Origin: Porphyra umbilicalis
Taxonomy: Eukaryota > Rhodophyta > Bangiophyceae > Bangiales > Bangiaceae
Reading direction: 5' to 3'
Length of the DNA: 64,000 nt
Assembly: GCA_002049455.2 (NCBI GenBank)
Contig: KV918808.1
Span: forward strand, 248,001 to 312,000
The notes under the pieces are model-generated. The model was not told the origin of the DNA, did no database searches, and saw only the letters and a list, made by a program, of their open reading frames with translations. The translations under genes and the position numbers were made by a program. Below are positions 11,748 to 23,433 of this stretch, piece by piece. How positions within the stretch are numbered: the stretch's first letter is position 1; every line of letters begins with the position of its first letter.

Positions 11748-12525
11748 GCGAGCGGCGTTGTGGTCCCGTTCACCATGTGTTGATTTATCCAGTGTGAGGT
11801 GGTGACGAGATAAGAAATGCCACGGTTTGCTCTCTGTCGTCCTCCTCGTCCATGGCCTGTTTCTTTGCACGGTTGGAATCCACCCCTCCCGGTACGCCCT
11901 CCGGAGCAGTCCTCGTTGCGAGCGCTCTCGTCAGAACCGCAACCCCACTCGGCTCGATGGCGTCCCCCGTGGTGCAAGGGACGTTGGGTCTCGCTGTCAC
12001 GTCCACTTCGTCCATGCCTCTCCAACCACGTTCCGGCTCACACCCCGCGTTGTCACACTGTTGTTTCCTTCTGCCCTATGTTTTCTTTCGTCTACCGCGC
12101 GGGCACCCGCGGCGCCGTTGTCGTTGGCGCGCTAGCTAGGCAGCTGGTGGCGCTCCCTTCCCCGCTGCCGGCGCTGGGGGTGCCCCCCCTCCCCCCGCCG
12201 GTGGCGACAAGGACGGCTGCGTTTAGTAGCACCCCAAAGTGCAGGAACTAGCGTCCAGACGGAGCGCCGTACCACGTGTGAGAGAGACTGCCTGCAATGA
12301 CTGTCCCTGAGAGCGCCCGCCGTGCATGAGCACATCCGACGTGGCTTAACGATTAGCGCGTCTGTTATCTTCACACCACCAACGAATGTACTATGTACAG
12401 CCTAGTAGAACAAGCTAGTGGGGCACGCGGCGCTGGTCGCTGCTCCCCATGGTCACACAGTCCGACGCGCGGCCTGCCCAGCGCGCGCGCGCACCCCCCG
12501 CCCACACGGGGCGCGCGAGCACCGC
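11748..12525. other. Intergenic, 3' flanks of two convergent genes
   Basis: Moderate-GC sequence between the ends of the SAHH gene (+) and the ChaN-like gene (-). I see no conserved protein, RNA gene or repeat. Short open frames on both strands overlap and lack family similarity. Confidence 0.5.
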
Positions 12526-14159
12526 TCAGCTCGCGCGGCGGTCCCCCCCCTCGGGCAGCGAAAAGGCAATCAAGTCGGCGATGCGCGACGGGGCCTCGTC
12601 GGGCACCCGCGGCGTCGCCCCCCCCCCCCCCCCCATATCCAGCTGCCACGGCGACGGGTTGAGGACGACCGAGCGGGTCATGAGCGGCGGCGGGTCCGCC
12701 CCCCCCCCCCCCCCCCCACCCGCGCTTGGTACCAGCCGAGGAGGCGCTCGACGCGGCGGGGCACCCCCCACCCGTACCGCACGTGCTGCTCGCCGAGCAC
12801 CGCCACGACCGTTGGGGGCGGGGCGGCGGCGGCGCCCCCCCCAGACCCGACCGCCGCCGCCGCAATCGTCGACGCCATGGACTCGTCCCAGAGGCTTTGC
12901 GCCGCCCAAAAGCCGCGGAAGGAGGGGTTGTCGCCGAGCAACCCCGACTCGATGTGGTGGCGAAAGGAGGGGACGACCACATCCTTGACGTACTGCCGGT
13001 ACGGCGGGCGGCCCGCGTAGGCGGCGTAGCCGGCCGGGTCGGGGAGCACGGCCTTGAGCTCCCCGCGGGAGAGCGCCTCGAGGCCGCCGCCAAAGCGCAC
13101 GCGCCGCACGAGGTCGGCGGGGAGGGACATGGCGAGCAGCGGGATGGCGTGCCGCCGGCACGCGTGGAAGAGGGGCAGGTAGTTGGCAAACGTCCAGCCC
13201 CACCGGTCCGCCCACTCCGTGTCCGTGTAGAGCTGCTCGTCGCTGAGGCGGCCGGCAATGTAGGCGTCGAGGACGGGCTGGAAGGGGCGCTCGACCATCT
13301 CGAGGGCGACGGTGAGGGGGGCGGACGAGCGGGCGGCGAGCTCGTCAATCACCCGCGCTTGCACAAAGTGGTCCGCCGCCGACGAGTGGGTTTCCCCGAG
13401 GTAGATGACCGACGACGCGGCCAGCTCGTCCATCACCGAGTAGTCTGACTGGAGGACCGCCGGTGGGCACACGGCGGTGGGGCCGGCCGCAAGGACCAAG
13501 ACGTGAGCAGAGACCACGACGGCAGTCACCAGAGCACCCGTTAGTCACCAGACCCCGGTCGCGTCCCCCCCGCCACGACCCGCAGAGCCCCCTGCCGGCC
13601 ACCCGCTGCCGTGGCGGCCACACCCACGGCGAGCAAGAGCCCCCCCCCCCCCGCACGCCCCTCACCAACCTACCCTCCGCTCGAGCGTCGAGTGGTACGG
13701 CGCCGACGAGGAGGCGGTGACGGAAAAGACGGCCAGCTGGTGGGGCGTCCCCGCCGCCGCCGCCGCCGCCGCCGCCTCTGCCGTTGCCGCACCCGCCACG
13801 GGCGTCACCGCCACGGGCGGCGGCGTCGCCGCCGCCGCGCCGGCCGGCGGCGGCGCGGCCACCGCCGCCGCCACCGCCGCCGCAGCGGCGGCGAGCCCCC
13901 CCCCGAGCACCGCCCGCCGGCCGAGCGGCGGCGGCTGCGCCGCGGCGCCCGACGCGCCCGCGTCGCCCGCCCCCCCCGCCGCCCCCCCGCCGCACGTGAC
14001 GGCACGCGCGGCGGCGCGGCGGCGGCGCGGCGCCGCGCTCGCCGCCGCCCCCCGCGGCGGCCGCGTCAGCCGCCCGGCGGGGGGCGCGCGGAGCAGCGGC
14101 GGGCGGCCGCCGGCCGCCGCCGCCGCACCCGCCGCGGGCGCCACAAACGCCGGCGCCAT
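12526..14159 (-). CDS. ChaN/DUF399-like (haem-binding-uptake, Tiki superfamily) protein, probably thylakoid lumen
   Basis: Exon 1 (14159-13674) starts MAPAFVAPAAG, an early-Phe plastid transit peptide rich in Ala and Arg. It then has [20 protein letters not shown], a twin-arginine plus hydrophobic core typical of lumen targeting. Intron 13673-13449 has GTAGGT and CTCCAG borders in phase 0; the joined sequence reads HSTLERR-SDYSVMDELA. Exon 2 holds the ChaN core: VIYLGETHSSAADHFVQ, TVALEMVERPFQPVLDAY, ADRWGWTFANYLPLFH, then VVAVLGEQHVRYGWGVPRRV near the end. Bacterial ChaN binds haem; plant relatives occur in plastid RETICULATA-related proteins with an added DUF3411, which is absent here. After a 19-C run (12699-12717) the frame changes and the tail continues MTRSVVLNPSPWQLDMG to a stop at 12526. 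The ligand is unknown. Confidence 0.8.
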
Positions 14160-14659
14160 GGCCGCCGCGGCGGCGGCGCGCGCCGCGGGGGCGCCACGCG
14201 CGCACACGCTGCGCGGCGGGCGGGCGGGCGGGCGGGCGGGCGGTCGTGGCGGGCGCGCAGAGGGAGAGGCGCGGGCAGAGGGCGCAGCGTCGGCGGGGAG
14301 TCGGGCGCGTCCTGCGCCCTTCGCCGTCGCCCCGGCAGCCGCGCCGTCCGCCTCTTCTTTGGCGCCGCGCCGCTGCGGCCGCCGGGCGGCCGCAAGACGG
14401 CGCCGCGGCGGCGGCGGCGGCCGCGCGCCCGCCGCACGGCGGAGGCGACCGGCCGGCGGCACGAAGGGCAGTGGAAGCTGGATCGGGAGCGCATGCCGCC
14501 CCACGCCCTTGATTGGGCGGCCACGCGCACCCCGCCGACGCGACGCGGGGGACCAGGGGCGCCCAGAGACCGCGCACCCGGTTGGATCCAGCAATGACGG
14601 TGGAGCCGGATACGTAATGACACCAGATTTGTGAAGAACTCCACCTAATACAAACTGAA

Positions 14660-15560
14660 AGCGCGTTTGCGAAAACACCCTGGACTTGCAAAACGATAGA
14701 ACTGTTTTCACACGACGGAAGATACAGAGGCAAGTCGAGCACCGCCTCCCGGGTGAGCGTCACCTGCACGACCGGCGCCGCTTGGGAGCGCACGTACGAG
14801 CGGGAGATCAGAAAAAAGGAGACGAGGAAGGTGGCCATGGCGGCGGTGGTGGCGGTCGCCGACGTGACCACCGCTTGCTGGCGTAGGGGGCGCTCCGCCC
14901 ACCGCCGCCGCGACGTCCACCGCGGCCCGCACGAGCGGCAGCTGCTGCCGTCGGGGGGGTATCCGCCCACTGGTGGGTAGCGGCCGCCCGCACGCTCCTC
15001 GACGACCAGCGCTTTGTTTTCGTCCGAGGGGGGGTAGGTGATCGCCGCGAGGGGCTCCTGCCGCACCCACCAGAGGGTCAGCAGCGGCCGCCACCGCCGT
15101 GGCGGGCGGCGGCTGCCACCGAGGCACGGCCGCCACCATCCGAGCAACCACCGGCCGACGCTGGCTGGGCAGTCGTCGCTCGCCGCAGCGCAGACTCGAG
15201 GCCGAGCTGCGCGATGCGCACGTGCGCGGCGGCGACGCGGTGGATGGGGAGGGGGGGGTGTGTGGGGCCACAGAGGGGGAGGGGGGGGAAGAAGCCGTCG
15301 ATGGCACGGGGGGGCGGGCGGCGGGGTGGAGCGAGAAAATAGCAGGGGCGCCACGCTGCCGCCGGCGCCGCCGCCGGCACCGCCGCGGCCGCGGCTGCCG
15401 CGGCCGCGGCCGCCACTCGCTGCCGTGTGCGGGCGCGCGTCGAGCGCACGGTCGTCCACTGCTCATCGCCGCGTCGGCGGCAGGCGCGGCGGCAACACCG
15501 CCAGCGGCGGTGGCCGCCGCCCCCACCCGCCGCGCGCGGGTGTTGCGGGAAGGGACGCGA
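14660..15560 (-). CDS. Possible gene, unrecognised product with one hydrophobic segment
   Basis: On the minus strand the segment around 15060-14700 reads LTLWWVRQEPLAAITYPPSD, then a hydrophobic stretch TTAAMATFLVSFFLISRSYV, then VQVTLTREAVLDLPLYLPSC. This is less biased than random translation of such DNA. Farther upstream, in another frame, VAAAHVRIAQLGLESALR also looks protein-like. Start, introns and stop cannot be fixed, and the frame runs on far past the plausible end. It would be the upstream neighbour of the ChaN-like gene in the same orientation. I assign no function; it may be chance. Confidence 0.25.
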
Positions 15561-16997
15561 CCACGCAGGCCGCAGCGCATTCAGCGCCGACACGACCCCC
15601 TGTTTGAAAAATCAAAACCGACGTCTCCCACAGGGCCCGCAGAGCCCGATTCTGGCCAACTACCGCGGAATTGCGACATCATGGCCGTTCGTGGCCGCGT
15701 CCACCTGCCCCCACGACCCCGTAAACGCCGCACCTGCCCTCACGCAACTTTTTAACCACGATTCTGCTTCCGCGGACCGTACGGGCGATGAAGACGTCGC
15801 CACCTCTAGCAACTTCACAGAAAGATGCGGACTGCCCCAGCGCATGCTCCCATAGTCAAGAAAGCGCCGGGGGACGTCCTCCAACGGCGTAGGGAGCCAA
15901 ACGGACCGCCAAAAACGTTTTTTTAAGTACTTCCGCAACGTGCACTAGAAAAAAGGACTTTTTTTTCGACGTGTGGGTGTGAGAAAGCACCCTAGACTTA
16001 AGTCCAGGGAAATGGGATGTACTTGATGTGGTGTGCAAAGATGCTCGTGCCGGGCCTTCGTTTGATCTGCGACGACCCCAAAGGTCCGAGAGTGGACGAC
16101 TCACAGCAATCGGATGTCGCGCTCCCGGTCACCCCGTCATGGCTGTGCTGCCCCTCTAGAGAGGCAGCTCTGCACGCACGGTGCTGTGGTTGCAAACCCG
16201 CCCCTCAGAGCGTCTCCACCAATGGCTCCAACCGTCCAAACAGCCAGACGTGGCACCGTTTGGCCGTTTGGACGGTTGGAGCACTGGTGGCTGGGATCCG
16301 CTCCAACAGTATACACCCTAATAGTAGGGTGTGACGGGCTCTATCGTCACATTACTCGACACCTTGGACGGGAGCCACTCCCGTTGAGCCTCCTGTCGAC
16401 GAACGAGCTTCTGAACGGGAGCCGCTCACGTCCAAGACCTGTTTAGGTGCAAGGCTCTAGTCTCGTGCTCTCGTTAATTTTGGCGGCCTCGATGGCCTTA
16501 AACTGCTAGCAGCTGCGTCGGTAAGGACCGATGTGATCGACCAGAAATTCATTGGCGCGCCCGTGCATTTATTCTTCGGAGGCGCACCTGGTCGCATGGC
16601 AGTCGTACGGCGCGTCTGCTGCTCGTTTTCGGCCTCCGTCCTGCCTTCCTGCGCCTTTCTTAGGGATCGATAGCATATGCGCTTTGTAGTGCGACTCGAC
16701 GGGAGTACGATGCAACCCACAAAGTGTGATGCAGTGCTGATGCGGCAGCACGCGGATGGACAAAACGAAACAACTACGGTGCCCACCCACCCCCCCCCCC
16801 CCCCCCCACGTGGCTGGGGTCGACATTGCAAGACCTCTACCGGCCAGCACACTACTAAACTACGAAGAAGGACAGCAAGACGGTGGTCCCTGCCCACTCA
16901 CGAGGTGCGGGGAGAGCGAGCCACACCCCGCGCAGCCAGCAATATACGTGCAGCGGCGCCAGGGATGGGAAACCGCACATGCTCTCGACCTTCGGGC
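15561..16997. other. Intergenic; contains an 18-C run
   Basis: GC falls from about 15600 on. No protein family or RNA gene is recognised. A run of 18 C lies at 16790-16807. Bases 16210-16280 contain a short imperfect inverted repeat around CCAACCGTCCAAAC / GTTTGGACGGTTGG. Confidence 0.4.
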
Positions 16998-18060
16998 TCA
17001 ATTAACTTCCTGGTACACCCCCTCCGCGGCACGAGCGACAGCAGCATGCGCAGCAGCCACGGTCTCTTGCTCCACCTGCCCAGCCACGTCCGCATCCGGC
17101 GCCTCCTCGCTGTTGCCATAGTCTTCAACCGAGCATTTCACGCTGGCGCCGGAGGTGTGCATGACGTCTTTGAAAGGAGGGGCAGCAGTGAGGGCAGGCG
17201 GTGGGTTGCCGGCAGCAGAGGCCCGTGCCAACAGCTCCCGGTACGACGGGTCGTCGCGACGCGGCTCCTCGCCATCCATCATGCGCAGGCCACTGCAGCT
17301 GTGGGCGCCTTGGCTAGCCAACAAGTGGCGTACAGCGGTCAGCTGCTCGGCACATTGGGCCCGGTGCCCGCCTTTGAGGCCCGTCGTCGTGTCGACCGCG
17401 TCCTCATCGTCCGACAGGCTGGCGTCCCGCTTTTTCAGGTGCCCCCTGATCTTCATGCTAACCAAGGTGAAGTGCGCCGTGAGACAGGCGATAACGTCCG
17501 CGCTGCCGGGCGCGGCACCGGCCTCGGAGAAGAAGTAAAGCAGACCGAGCACCTAGAAGACGACTTACAGCGCACGGATGACGCCCCAGCGATTCACCAG
17601 ATCGGTGCTGAACGCGTCATTAGCGAGAAAGGCGGCCGCCTCCTCTGGTGAAAACACCACCTCGACCTTGGAGCGCGTGCCTCAAATGCGTCGAAGGGTG
17701 CACAATGTCGCGTGTTCGTTGTAGATAACGCTGAAACGACCTCGTCGCCGATGCGCTGGTGAAAAGTGAGACACCGCACGGTGCAGATAGTAGTGATCCA
17801 CGGTTGTGTTGCGGCGGACGGGGACGACGGACTTGGCATCAGGCGCGTCCGTCGCCAGCGCCGCCGCAGACCCTCGGCTTCGGCGCTGCGGCAGGCTCCA
17901 GCGACCCGACAACAACTTGTCCGCCTCGCGAACAAAGAGATGGAATCACTCTGCCGTCCAATTTCTGCATGAACTCGTTGACGTTGGCCATGTCCACCCA
18001 CATGTCCGCTGGGCCAGGCGGGCGTGCCAGCTTCTGTAGGAGGAGCTCGGCGACCTTGTG
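16998..18060 (-). pseudogene. Unclassified transposon-like ORF, broken
   Basis: Protein-like sequence runs along the minus strand in changing frames. It starts HKVAELLLQKLARPPGPADM and VDMANVNEFMQKLDGRVIPS (18050-17940), continues SVVPVRRNTTVDHYYLHRAV, then SKVEVVFSPEEAAAFLANDA and FSTDLVNRWGVIRAL (17660-17570). After two in-frame stops separated by the sequence GTAAGTCGTCTTCTAG it resumes with GLLYFFSEAG and runs to a stop at 16998, through an acidic DDEDAV stretch. Codon use is balanced and unlike the neighbouring Ala/Pro-rich genes. I do not recognise the family. Its position beside the plus-strand ORFs at 18.4-20.1 kb suggests one old element with divergent genes. Confidence 0.4.
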
Positions 18061-18396
18061 CTACGACAGACCTTGGAAGCAGGTCAAGAAGCGCAAAAAA
18101 ACGCAGCCAATGAGGAGCAACAACGTCAATGGCCGAATGCAGAAGAACATCGCGGCGTTCCCGGCTTCATACAGGTCCGGCGTCCACCAGAGATAGCCAT
18201 TACGCACGAATACAATCACAGGACGCGCACACTACCGCACGCCGTACTCTAGAGGCAGTCCCTCTGGAGGTAACAGTCAAAGGGCATCATAACTTCAGGT
18301 CAAAGACCCACTGTGTGAGCGTCCTGCTCCTCCGTCGCCGCTGGCGTCTGAGCATCTTCAGCAGCCGGGCGAACACCCCTGACCGCTCCAAAACCC

Positions 18397-19170
18397 CCCT
18401 CCCTGTCTCCCGTCGCAGGCGGCGACGCAGCGGCTCGGCTGCCCGCTGGTATCACGAACGTGATTGACAACGGTGGTCAGTGCCAGACGACCGGGTACAT
18501 CTTCAAGGCGGTCAAGCGCACCGCCATCGCGGCGCCCGCTGTGAGTGACATGCGGAGCGACCTCCCCCAGAGCTGCCTGGCCGTACCGCTGCACGCCTTT
18601 ACTCGTGCGAGAGAAGAAGACGTTACCTCGCACGTGCCTGGGCACGGATCCGTGCTGCTTGTGCCGCAGGTCGTCGTTGACCAATTCGAGGAGCGTTGCA
18701 TGGTGGCGCTGATGAGCAACCGCTATCGTTTCATTTGTTCCTCATGTGTGGAGAACAAGGAAGTAAGCGGCGGCTTGCTAGGTGAGCGCGCCATTGAACG
18801 AGACGTCGTCACCCCCCTTGACGCGCTGCTGGCGGCCGCAGTCATTCGGCCGGGCGACCCGCGTGCCAGCCGTCGCCGCGCTCTGGGCCGGACGCACAGA
18901 GCTCTGGCGTTTTCCACCGCCTTGGGTGCCATCCACGGCCTAGGCATTGCCCCGTACAACCTCTTTTGTGTCGTGTCTTTCGACCCTCTCCACGTGTGGA
19001 AGATGGGGATCTTGCGCCTGCTGGCGCAGCCGCTGCCGGCAGCCATGCGCGCGGTGTGTGCAGGTGCCTGCTAAGCGAGTCTCGGCTCGGTGCAGGACTT
19101 TCTCGACGCTCTGAACCTGCGCAGCTTTGAGCTTGTTTGCAACTGCAAGGTGACACTTTCTGCACCGGGG
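18397..19170 (+). pseudogene. Transposase-like ORF with DPLH motif, probably degenerate DNA transposon
   Basis: A likely exon begins after a pyrimidine-rich CGCAG near 18418 and encodes GGDAAARLPAGITNVIDNGG and TTGYIFKAVKRTAIAAPA. A 30-nt segment 18541-18570 has perfect GTGAGT...CCCAG borders and may be a minute intron. The frame goes on with RFICSSCVENKEVSGG and IAPYNLFCVVSFDPLHVWKM. The D-x-L-H followed by GILRLLAQPL resembles the metal-binding DxLH region of CACTA/Plavaka-type transposases, but the match is short. A further piece, DFLDALNLRSFELVCNCK, lies at about 19093-19150 behind a GTGCAG. Family assignment is tentative. Confidence 0.35.
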
Positions 19171-19470
19171 TCCGTCGTCACTTCACTTCTCGGGTCGGCG
19201 TGGGGCAAAGGGGACGAGAGGAACTGAGAGTTGGCGGAGCAGGTGGGAATGAGCTGATGAGCGGCTGCGCGCCGCACCTCTGGGTGCCGCGTTGCGCGTA
19301 CAATTGAAGCAGCATGCTGACGCACATGCACGTCGCGCTCCGTTGTTTTTCACTCGCGTCTGTCTTGCGACATTCTTGTACTTCTTAGCTGCTTCGTACC
19401 CATGTCTGAGCCATAGGCAACAATAACAGGTCGCAGCTGAAGTCATTTCAGCATCTTCTGGCATGTCATA

Positions 19471-20090
19471 GTGGCTGGCCTGATCGGTCACCCTGACGCG
19501 GTCAACGCTGCCCCTCCCACGGTTGATGGCACGCCGGTGGCGCCGTCTGGGCGGATTGCCCGAGTCCCACGGTCGGCCCGCCGTGCGGCCGCCACAGACT
19601 CGAGCGGCGACAACAGCAACGCAAGCAGTGCGTCTCTCGGCGCCTTGGCGGACGACGCCACAAGCGCTTGTGACGAAGGCCGGATGACCGTTTCGGGTGA
19701 GGACTCAGCTGTAGCTGACCAGCAGGGAGGCGCTCTGCTGAACGACCGCCTCGCTCTTTCAAGGGCCTATGCGGAGCACTTTGACATCATCGTCCAGCGC
19801 ATGGGCCGTGTCGCTGGTCGTCCGGGCCGCATCCTGACGCGTTACGCGTGTGTGCGGCTGGCCAGGGACTTTTCGCATGACAACGAGACTGACTCCGCTC
19901 TGGCCTTCGTGGATGCCGACGGCATCCTGCGCGCCCTGAGGACGTCCAGGTCGATTGGTACGACCTGGGAGACCGCCTTGGACTGCATGCCACTGGGAGC
20001 AACAAGAATACTTCGACGGCAGAGCGCCACCTGGCGCGGTACTTCACGAGCGCCTTCTGCCCGTGAAGCAGCTGTGACCAACAGCCGGGC
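19471..20090 (+). pseudogene. Transposon-associated ORF of unknown family
   Basis: Ser/Ala-rich N-terminus followed by a more ordered part: LSRAYAEHFDIIVQRMGRVA, ILTRYACVRLARDFSHDNET and SALAFVDADGILRA. From about 19945 the better sequence is in another frame (VQVDWYDLGDRLGLHATGSN, then AERHLARYFTSAFCP and stop near 20067). Its base composition matches the preceding transposase-like ORF, and it is probably a second gene or later exon of the same element. I do not recognise it. Confidence 0.3.
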
Positions 20091-21236
20091 CTGTACGTCG
20101 GCAATAGGCCGCAGCGGGGGGCTTGGCGTGTGGCGCCCGGGCTCGTGTCGTTTGGAGCACATCTATTTTTTTCTTTTGTTTCTCATTCTGCTGCTGTTCT
20201 CTGGTATTTGTTCGTCGGTAGCGTGCGTCTGTAATGTATGAGACGAAGGGACGTTGCGTCACTTTTGTTGCTGCATTCATCGTGGCGCCCCTCCCGTTAC
20301 CTACTCCACCAGTGCCGTGCGTCGTGCTGGCGGCACGAGAGGGTGCCAGCGCCATAGCCGCGGGCACTGTCACTGTGAGGAGAGGGCCCCTTCATCGGCC
20401 GCTGTTTCGTCGTCGAAGTCTGCGGCAGCCGCTTTCGCTCTCCACACTCCCTCACCCGCTCCCTCCCGCCCACCCCCCCCTGCCGCTCCCTCTGTCCTGT
20501 CAGCTCTGGATGAGGACACTCTCGCGGCCCCCTCACGGAACCAGACGACGAGGCCCTCGTCGCAAGTCATCAGCCATCGAAACCAGGCCGCCCGCACATC
20601 GTAGAACGCGGTACGGCACACGAAAGGCGACGTCGACATCACTAAATGGTGACCAGGAGGGGAAGGCGTGGAAAGAAGACCCGAGGGGGAGCAAGAAGGG
20701 TACGCGCCGTGGGAATGAGACGCAGCGTCGAGCACTCGCCATTCGCGCGTCACCGCCGGTTCTGACAGGCAGTGACCAGACAACGACGATGGAACCCCGT
20801 TCCACACCCAACAGGCGCTCGCACTCGCAAAGAGAATACAACGCACGTGCCGGCAGCGGCTTTGCGTCAGTTGCGTCTTTTTCTCGGCGCGGTCGCGGCA
20901 CGCCAAGGAGTCTAGGCGATGCTTGAGACTCTGTGTCACAAGTGATCAATGCCTGCATGCGAAAGCCGCCTGCGGCCGCAAATTCCAGGCGCCTCGCCCC
21001 GTCCAGCGGTGCTTGCCAAGCAGTAGGAGCGTGATCGACGTGATCGTACCACTTAGCCCTCCCATGGGCCCGTCATAGGCTTTAGTTAAGAAGTGACATC
21101 GAGACATGGCTGAAGACCCGGCCCCAAAACTGCATGCAAAACCAGCCACATCGGTGGGTCCAGCAAAATATAAGAAACTACACTGATCTAGGTTGCCATC
21201 CCCGATCTTGCACCCAGGCCTGACTGTACCCCCTCA
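20091..21236. other. Intergenic
   Basis: A T-rich stretch (20160-20210) and mixed sequence with no recognised gene, RNA or clear repeat. The GC island of the bZIP gene starts abruptly at about 21235. Confidence 0.5.
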
Positions 21237-21683
21237 ATGGAGCCACCCCCTGGGTGGGAGCCGCGGCGCGGCCGCACAGCGGCCACGGTCGCGGGACGGC
21301 ACGCCTGCGCCGCGTCGCGCCGCCGCGCCGCCGCCGTGGCGGTGGCCCCACACAGCCAGGCCGCCCGGCCGCCGGGCCGCGCGGCCACCCCCGACGCGGC
21401 CAAGTGCGGCGCGCGCCTCTGTCCGGCTGGCCACTCGGCCCGCCTCGACGCCGCCCCCGCGCACGCGGCCTGCAAAGGGCGCCCCGAGGCGGCGGACCGC
21501 CCGCCCCCGCGCCGGCATGAGCGCGCCGTCCCCGTGGCAGCCGCACCACCCCCCCTCCTCCGGGTGCGCGCCGTCGTGAGGCGGCGGGCCGCCACCATTG
21601 GGGGCAGCACCTCCCCATCGGGGGCGGCACCCGGCCCCACAGCGACGGCCGATGCCCGCCGCCAAGAGCCGCCGCCGCGCACC

Positions 21684-21794
21684 ATGGACGACAACGCGTC
21701 GACCCCCCCCCCGGCGGCAGCCGCGTCAGCGGTGGCGCCGGCGGGCGCCGCCGCGTCCACCCCCGGCGGCAGCAGCGACGGCAATGGCGGCAGC

Positions 21795-21825
<31 letters not shown>

Positions 21826-23401
21826 GCGGCTCCCCCCCCCCGAGGAGCCCCCTCCCCTCCCCACCGTCATGGGCACGACGGCGGACCCCGCGGCGCTCGG
21901 CACCATTGGCGCGCCGCACGGGGGCCTCTCCGTGACGCACCGCAGCTTCCGCCGCATCTTTCGGCTGCCGCTGGCGTCCCCCTGGCTCCACCGGTGGCTC
22001 TTCACCCCCGCCTCGGTCGCCGAGGCGGTGCCCGCCGCGTCGCTCCGCGCCGCCGCCACGGAGGCGGCCGAGGTGTACCGCAAGCCGTCGGGCGTCCCCC
22101 CCGGCGTGCCGCTGCCGCTCGACGGGATGGAGCCCAAGCTGGCCCTCAACTGGCTCCTCCTCCCCGTCTCCTCCGTCAATGGCATGACCGTCGGCCTCGT
22201 GTGGACCGAGGTGACGAAAAACTCCCTCGACGCCGCCGTCATTGCGCCGGCACCGTCGGGGCGCTTTGCCCTCGACGAGGCGGCGGGGGAGCTGTTTGCG
22301 ACCGCGTGGCGCCCCGCCGACGCGACGCTCATCGTTGCGTGGACCGCCTCGGTGCTCTCGTGTGAGCGCGTGCGGGAGACGCTGCACTTTGACGCGCCGG
22401 CGCCGGGGACGCTCCCCGCCCACATCCTCACGCGCATGGCGTTTTACGAGCGGCGGCACTGCCGCCTGTGCGGGCCCGCGTCGGGGCCGGGCGTCGTGCC
22501 CGACTTATCGGCACTCCCCCCGCCCTGCGTCGCCTACCCGGCGCGGCACGTGACGTCGCCGGGGGACTTTATGGGCTTTGGCTTCCCCACGTTTCGGGGC
22601 ACCTACTTTGGGACGGTCGTCATCTCCCGCTTTGCGGCGGCGGGCTCGACCGTCCACGGGGGGGGGCCCCTCATACGCCAGGAGCGGCGCCTCATTTGTA
22701 CGCGCCTGCGGCACTGCCGCCCCGATCGGCGGCGGCTGCTGCGGTTGGCCCTCGCCACGGGCGCCTCGTCGATTAGTTGGGGGCTCTCCCCGTGGGCGAC
22801 GGTGCTCTACGTGTCGGCGCTGTGGACGGCGCTGCCGCCGCTCGCCGACGTCGCCGCGCGCGTCGCGCAGGCAGAGGAGGCGCGCGCCGCGCGCGCGCCG
22901 TCGACGGTCGTGCTCCGCGCGCCGCCGGCGGGAGGGGTCCTCGACGCGGCGGCGGTGGCCGACGCGGCGGCCGTGGCGCTCGGCCGGGGGGGGGTGGGGT
23001 GGGGGTGGGGGGGGGGGTGGGGGGGGGCGCCCCCCGCCGGCGCCGCCGGCGCGGCGGCTGCGGTGGCGGCAGCGGCTGCGGCGGCGGCCGCCGCCGCCGC
23101 CGGTGGGGCGGCGGGCGGTGGCCCGTGGCGGGCGCCCGCCCACCACCCGTCGTGCGCGTGCGGGCGCTGCCGCCGCGACGCCGTGCGCGTGCACGCGGCG
23201 CACCTCGCGGGGGGCATCCCCACCATTGACGTGTCGACGGCCATGGGCGGGTTCGGCGGCGCGCCCGCCGCCCCGCGCGACGGTCGGCCGCCGGCGAGGG
23301 GCGCCGGCGGTGCACCCGCCGCCGCCGGCGGTCGTGGCGCCCCGCCGAGCTCCGCCCCCGCGGTGCCCCCGGCGGCGCTCTGGTGGGGCGGCGCCCGCGG
23401 C

Positions 23402-23433
<32 letters not shown>

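Noticed and set aside
10098-11870. 590-codon frame antisense to adenosylhomocysteinase
   Set aside because: Mirror of a GC-rich real gene; its composition is explained by the complement of biased codons.
12340-12372. tRNA-like string TGGCTTAACGATTAGCGCG
   Set aside because: No B box or acceptor stem can be formed at the right distance. No tRNA or rRNA gene was found anywhere in the window.
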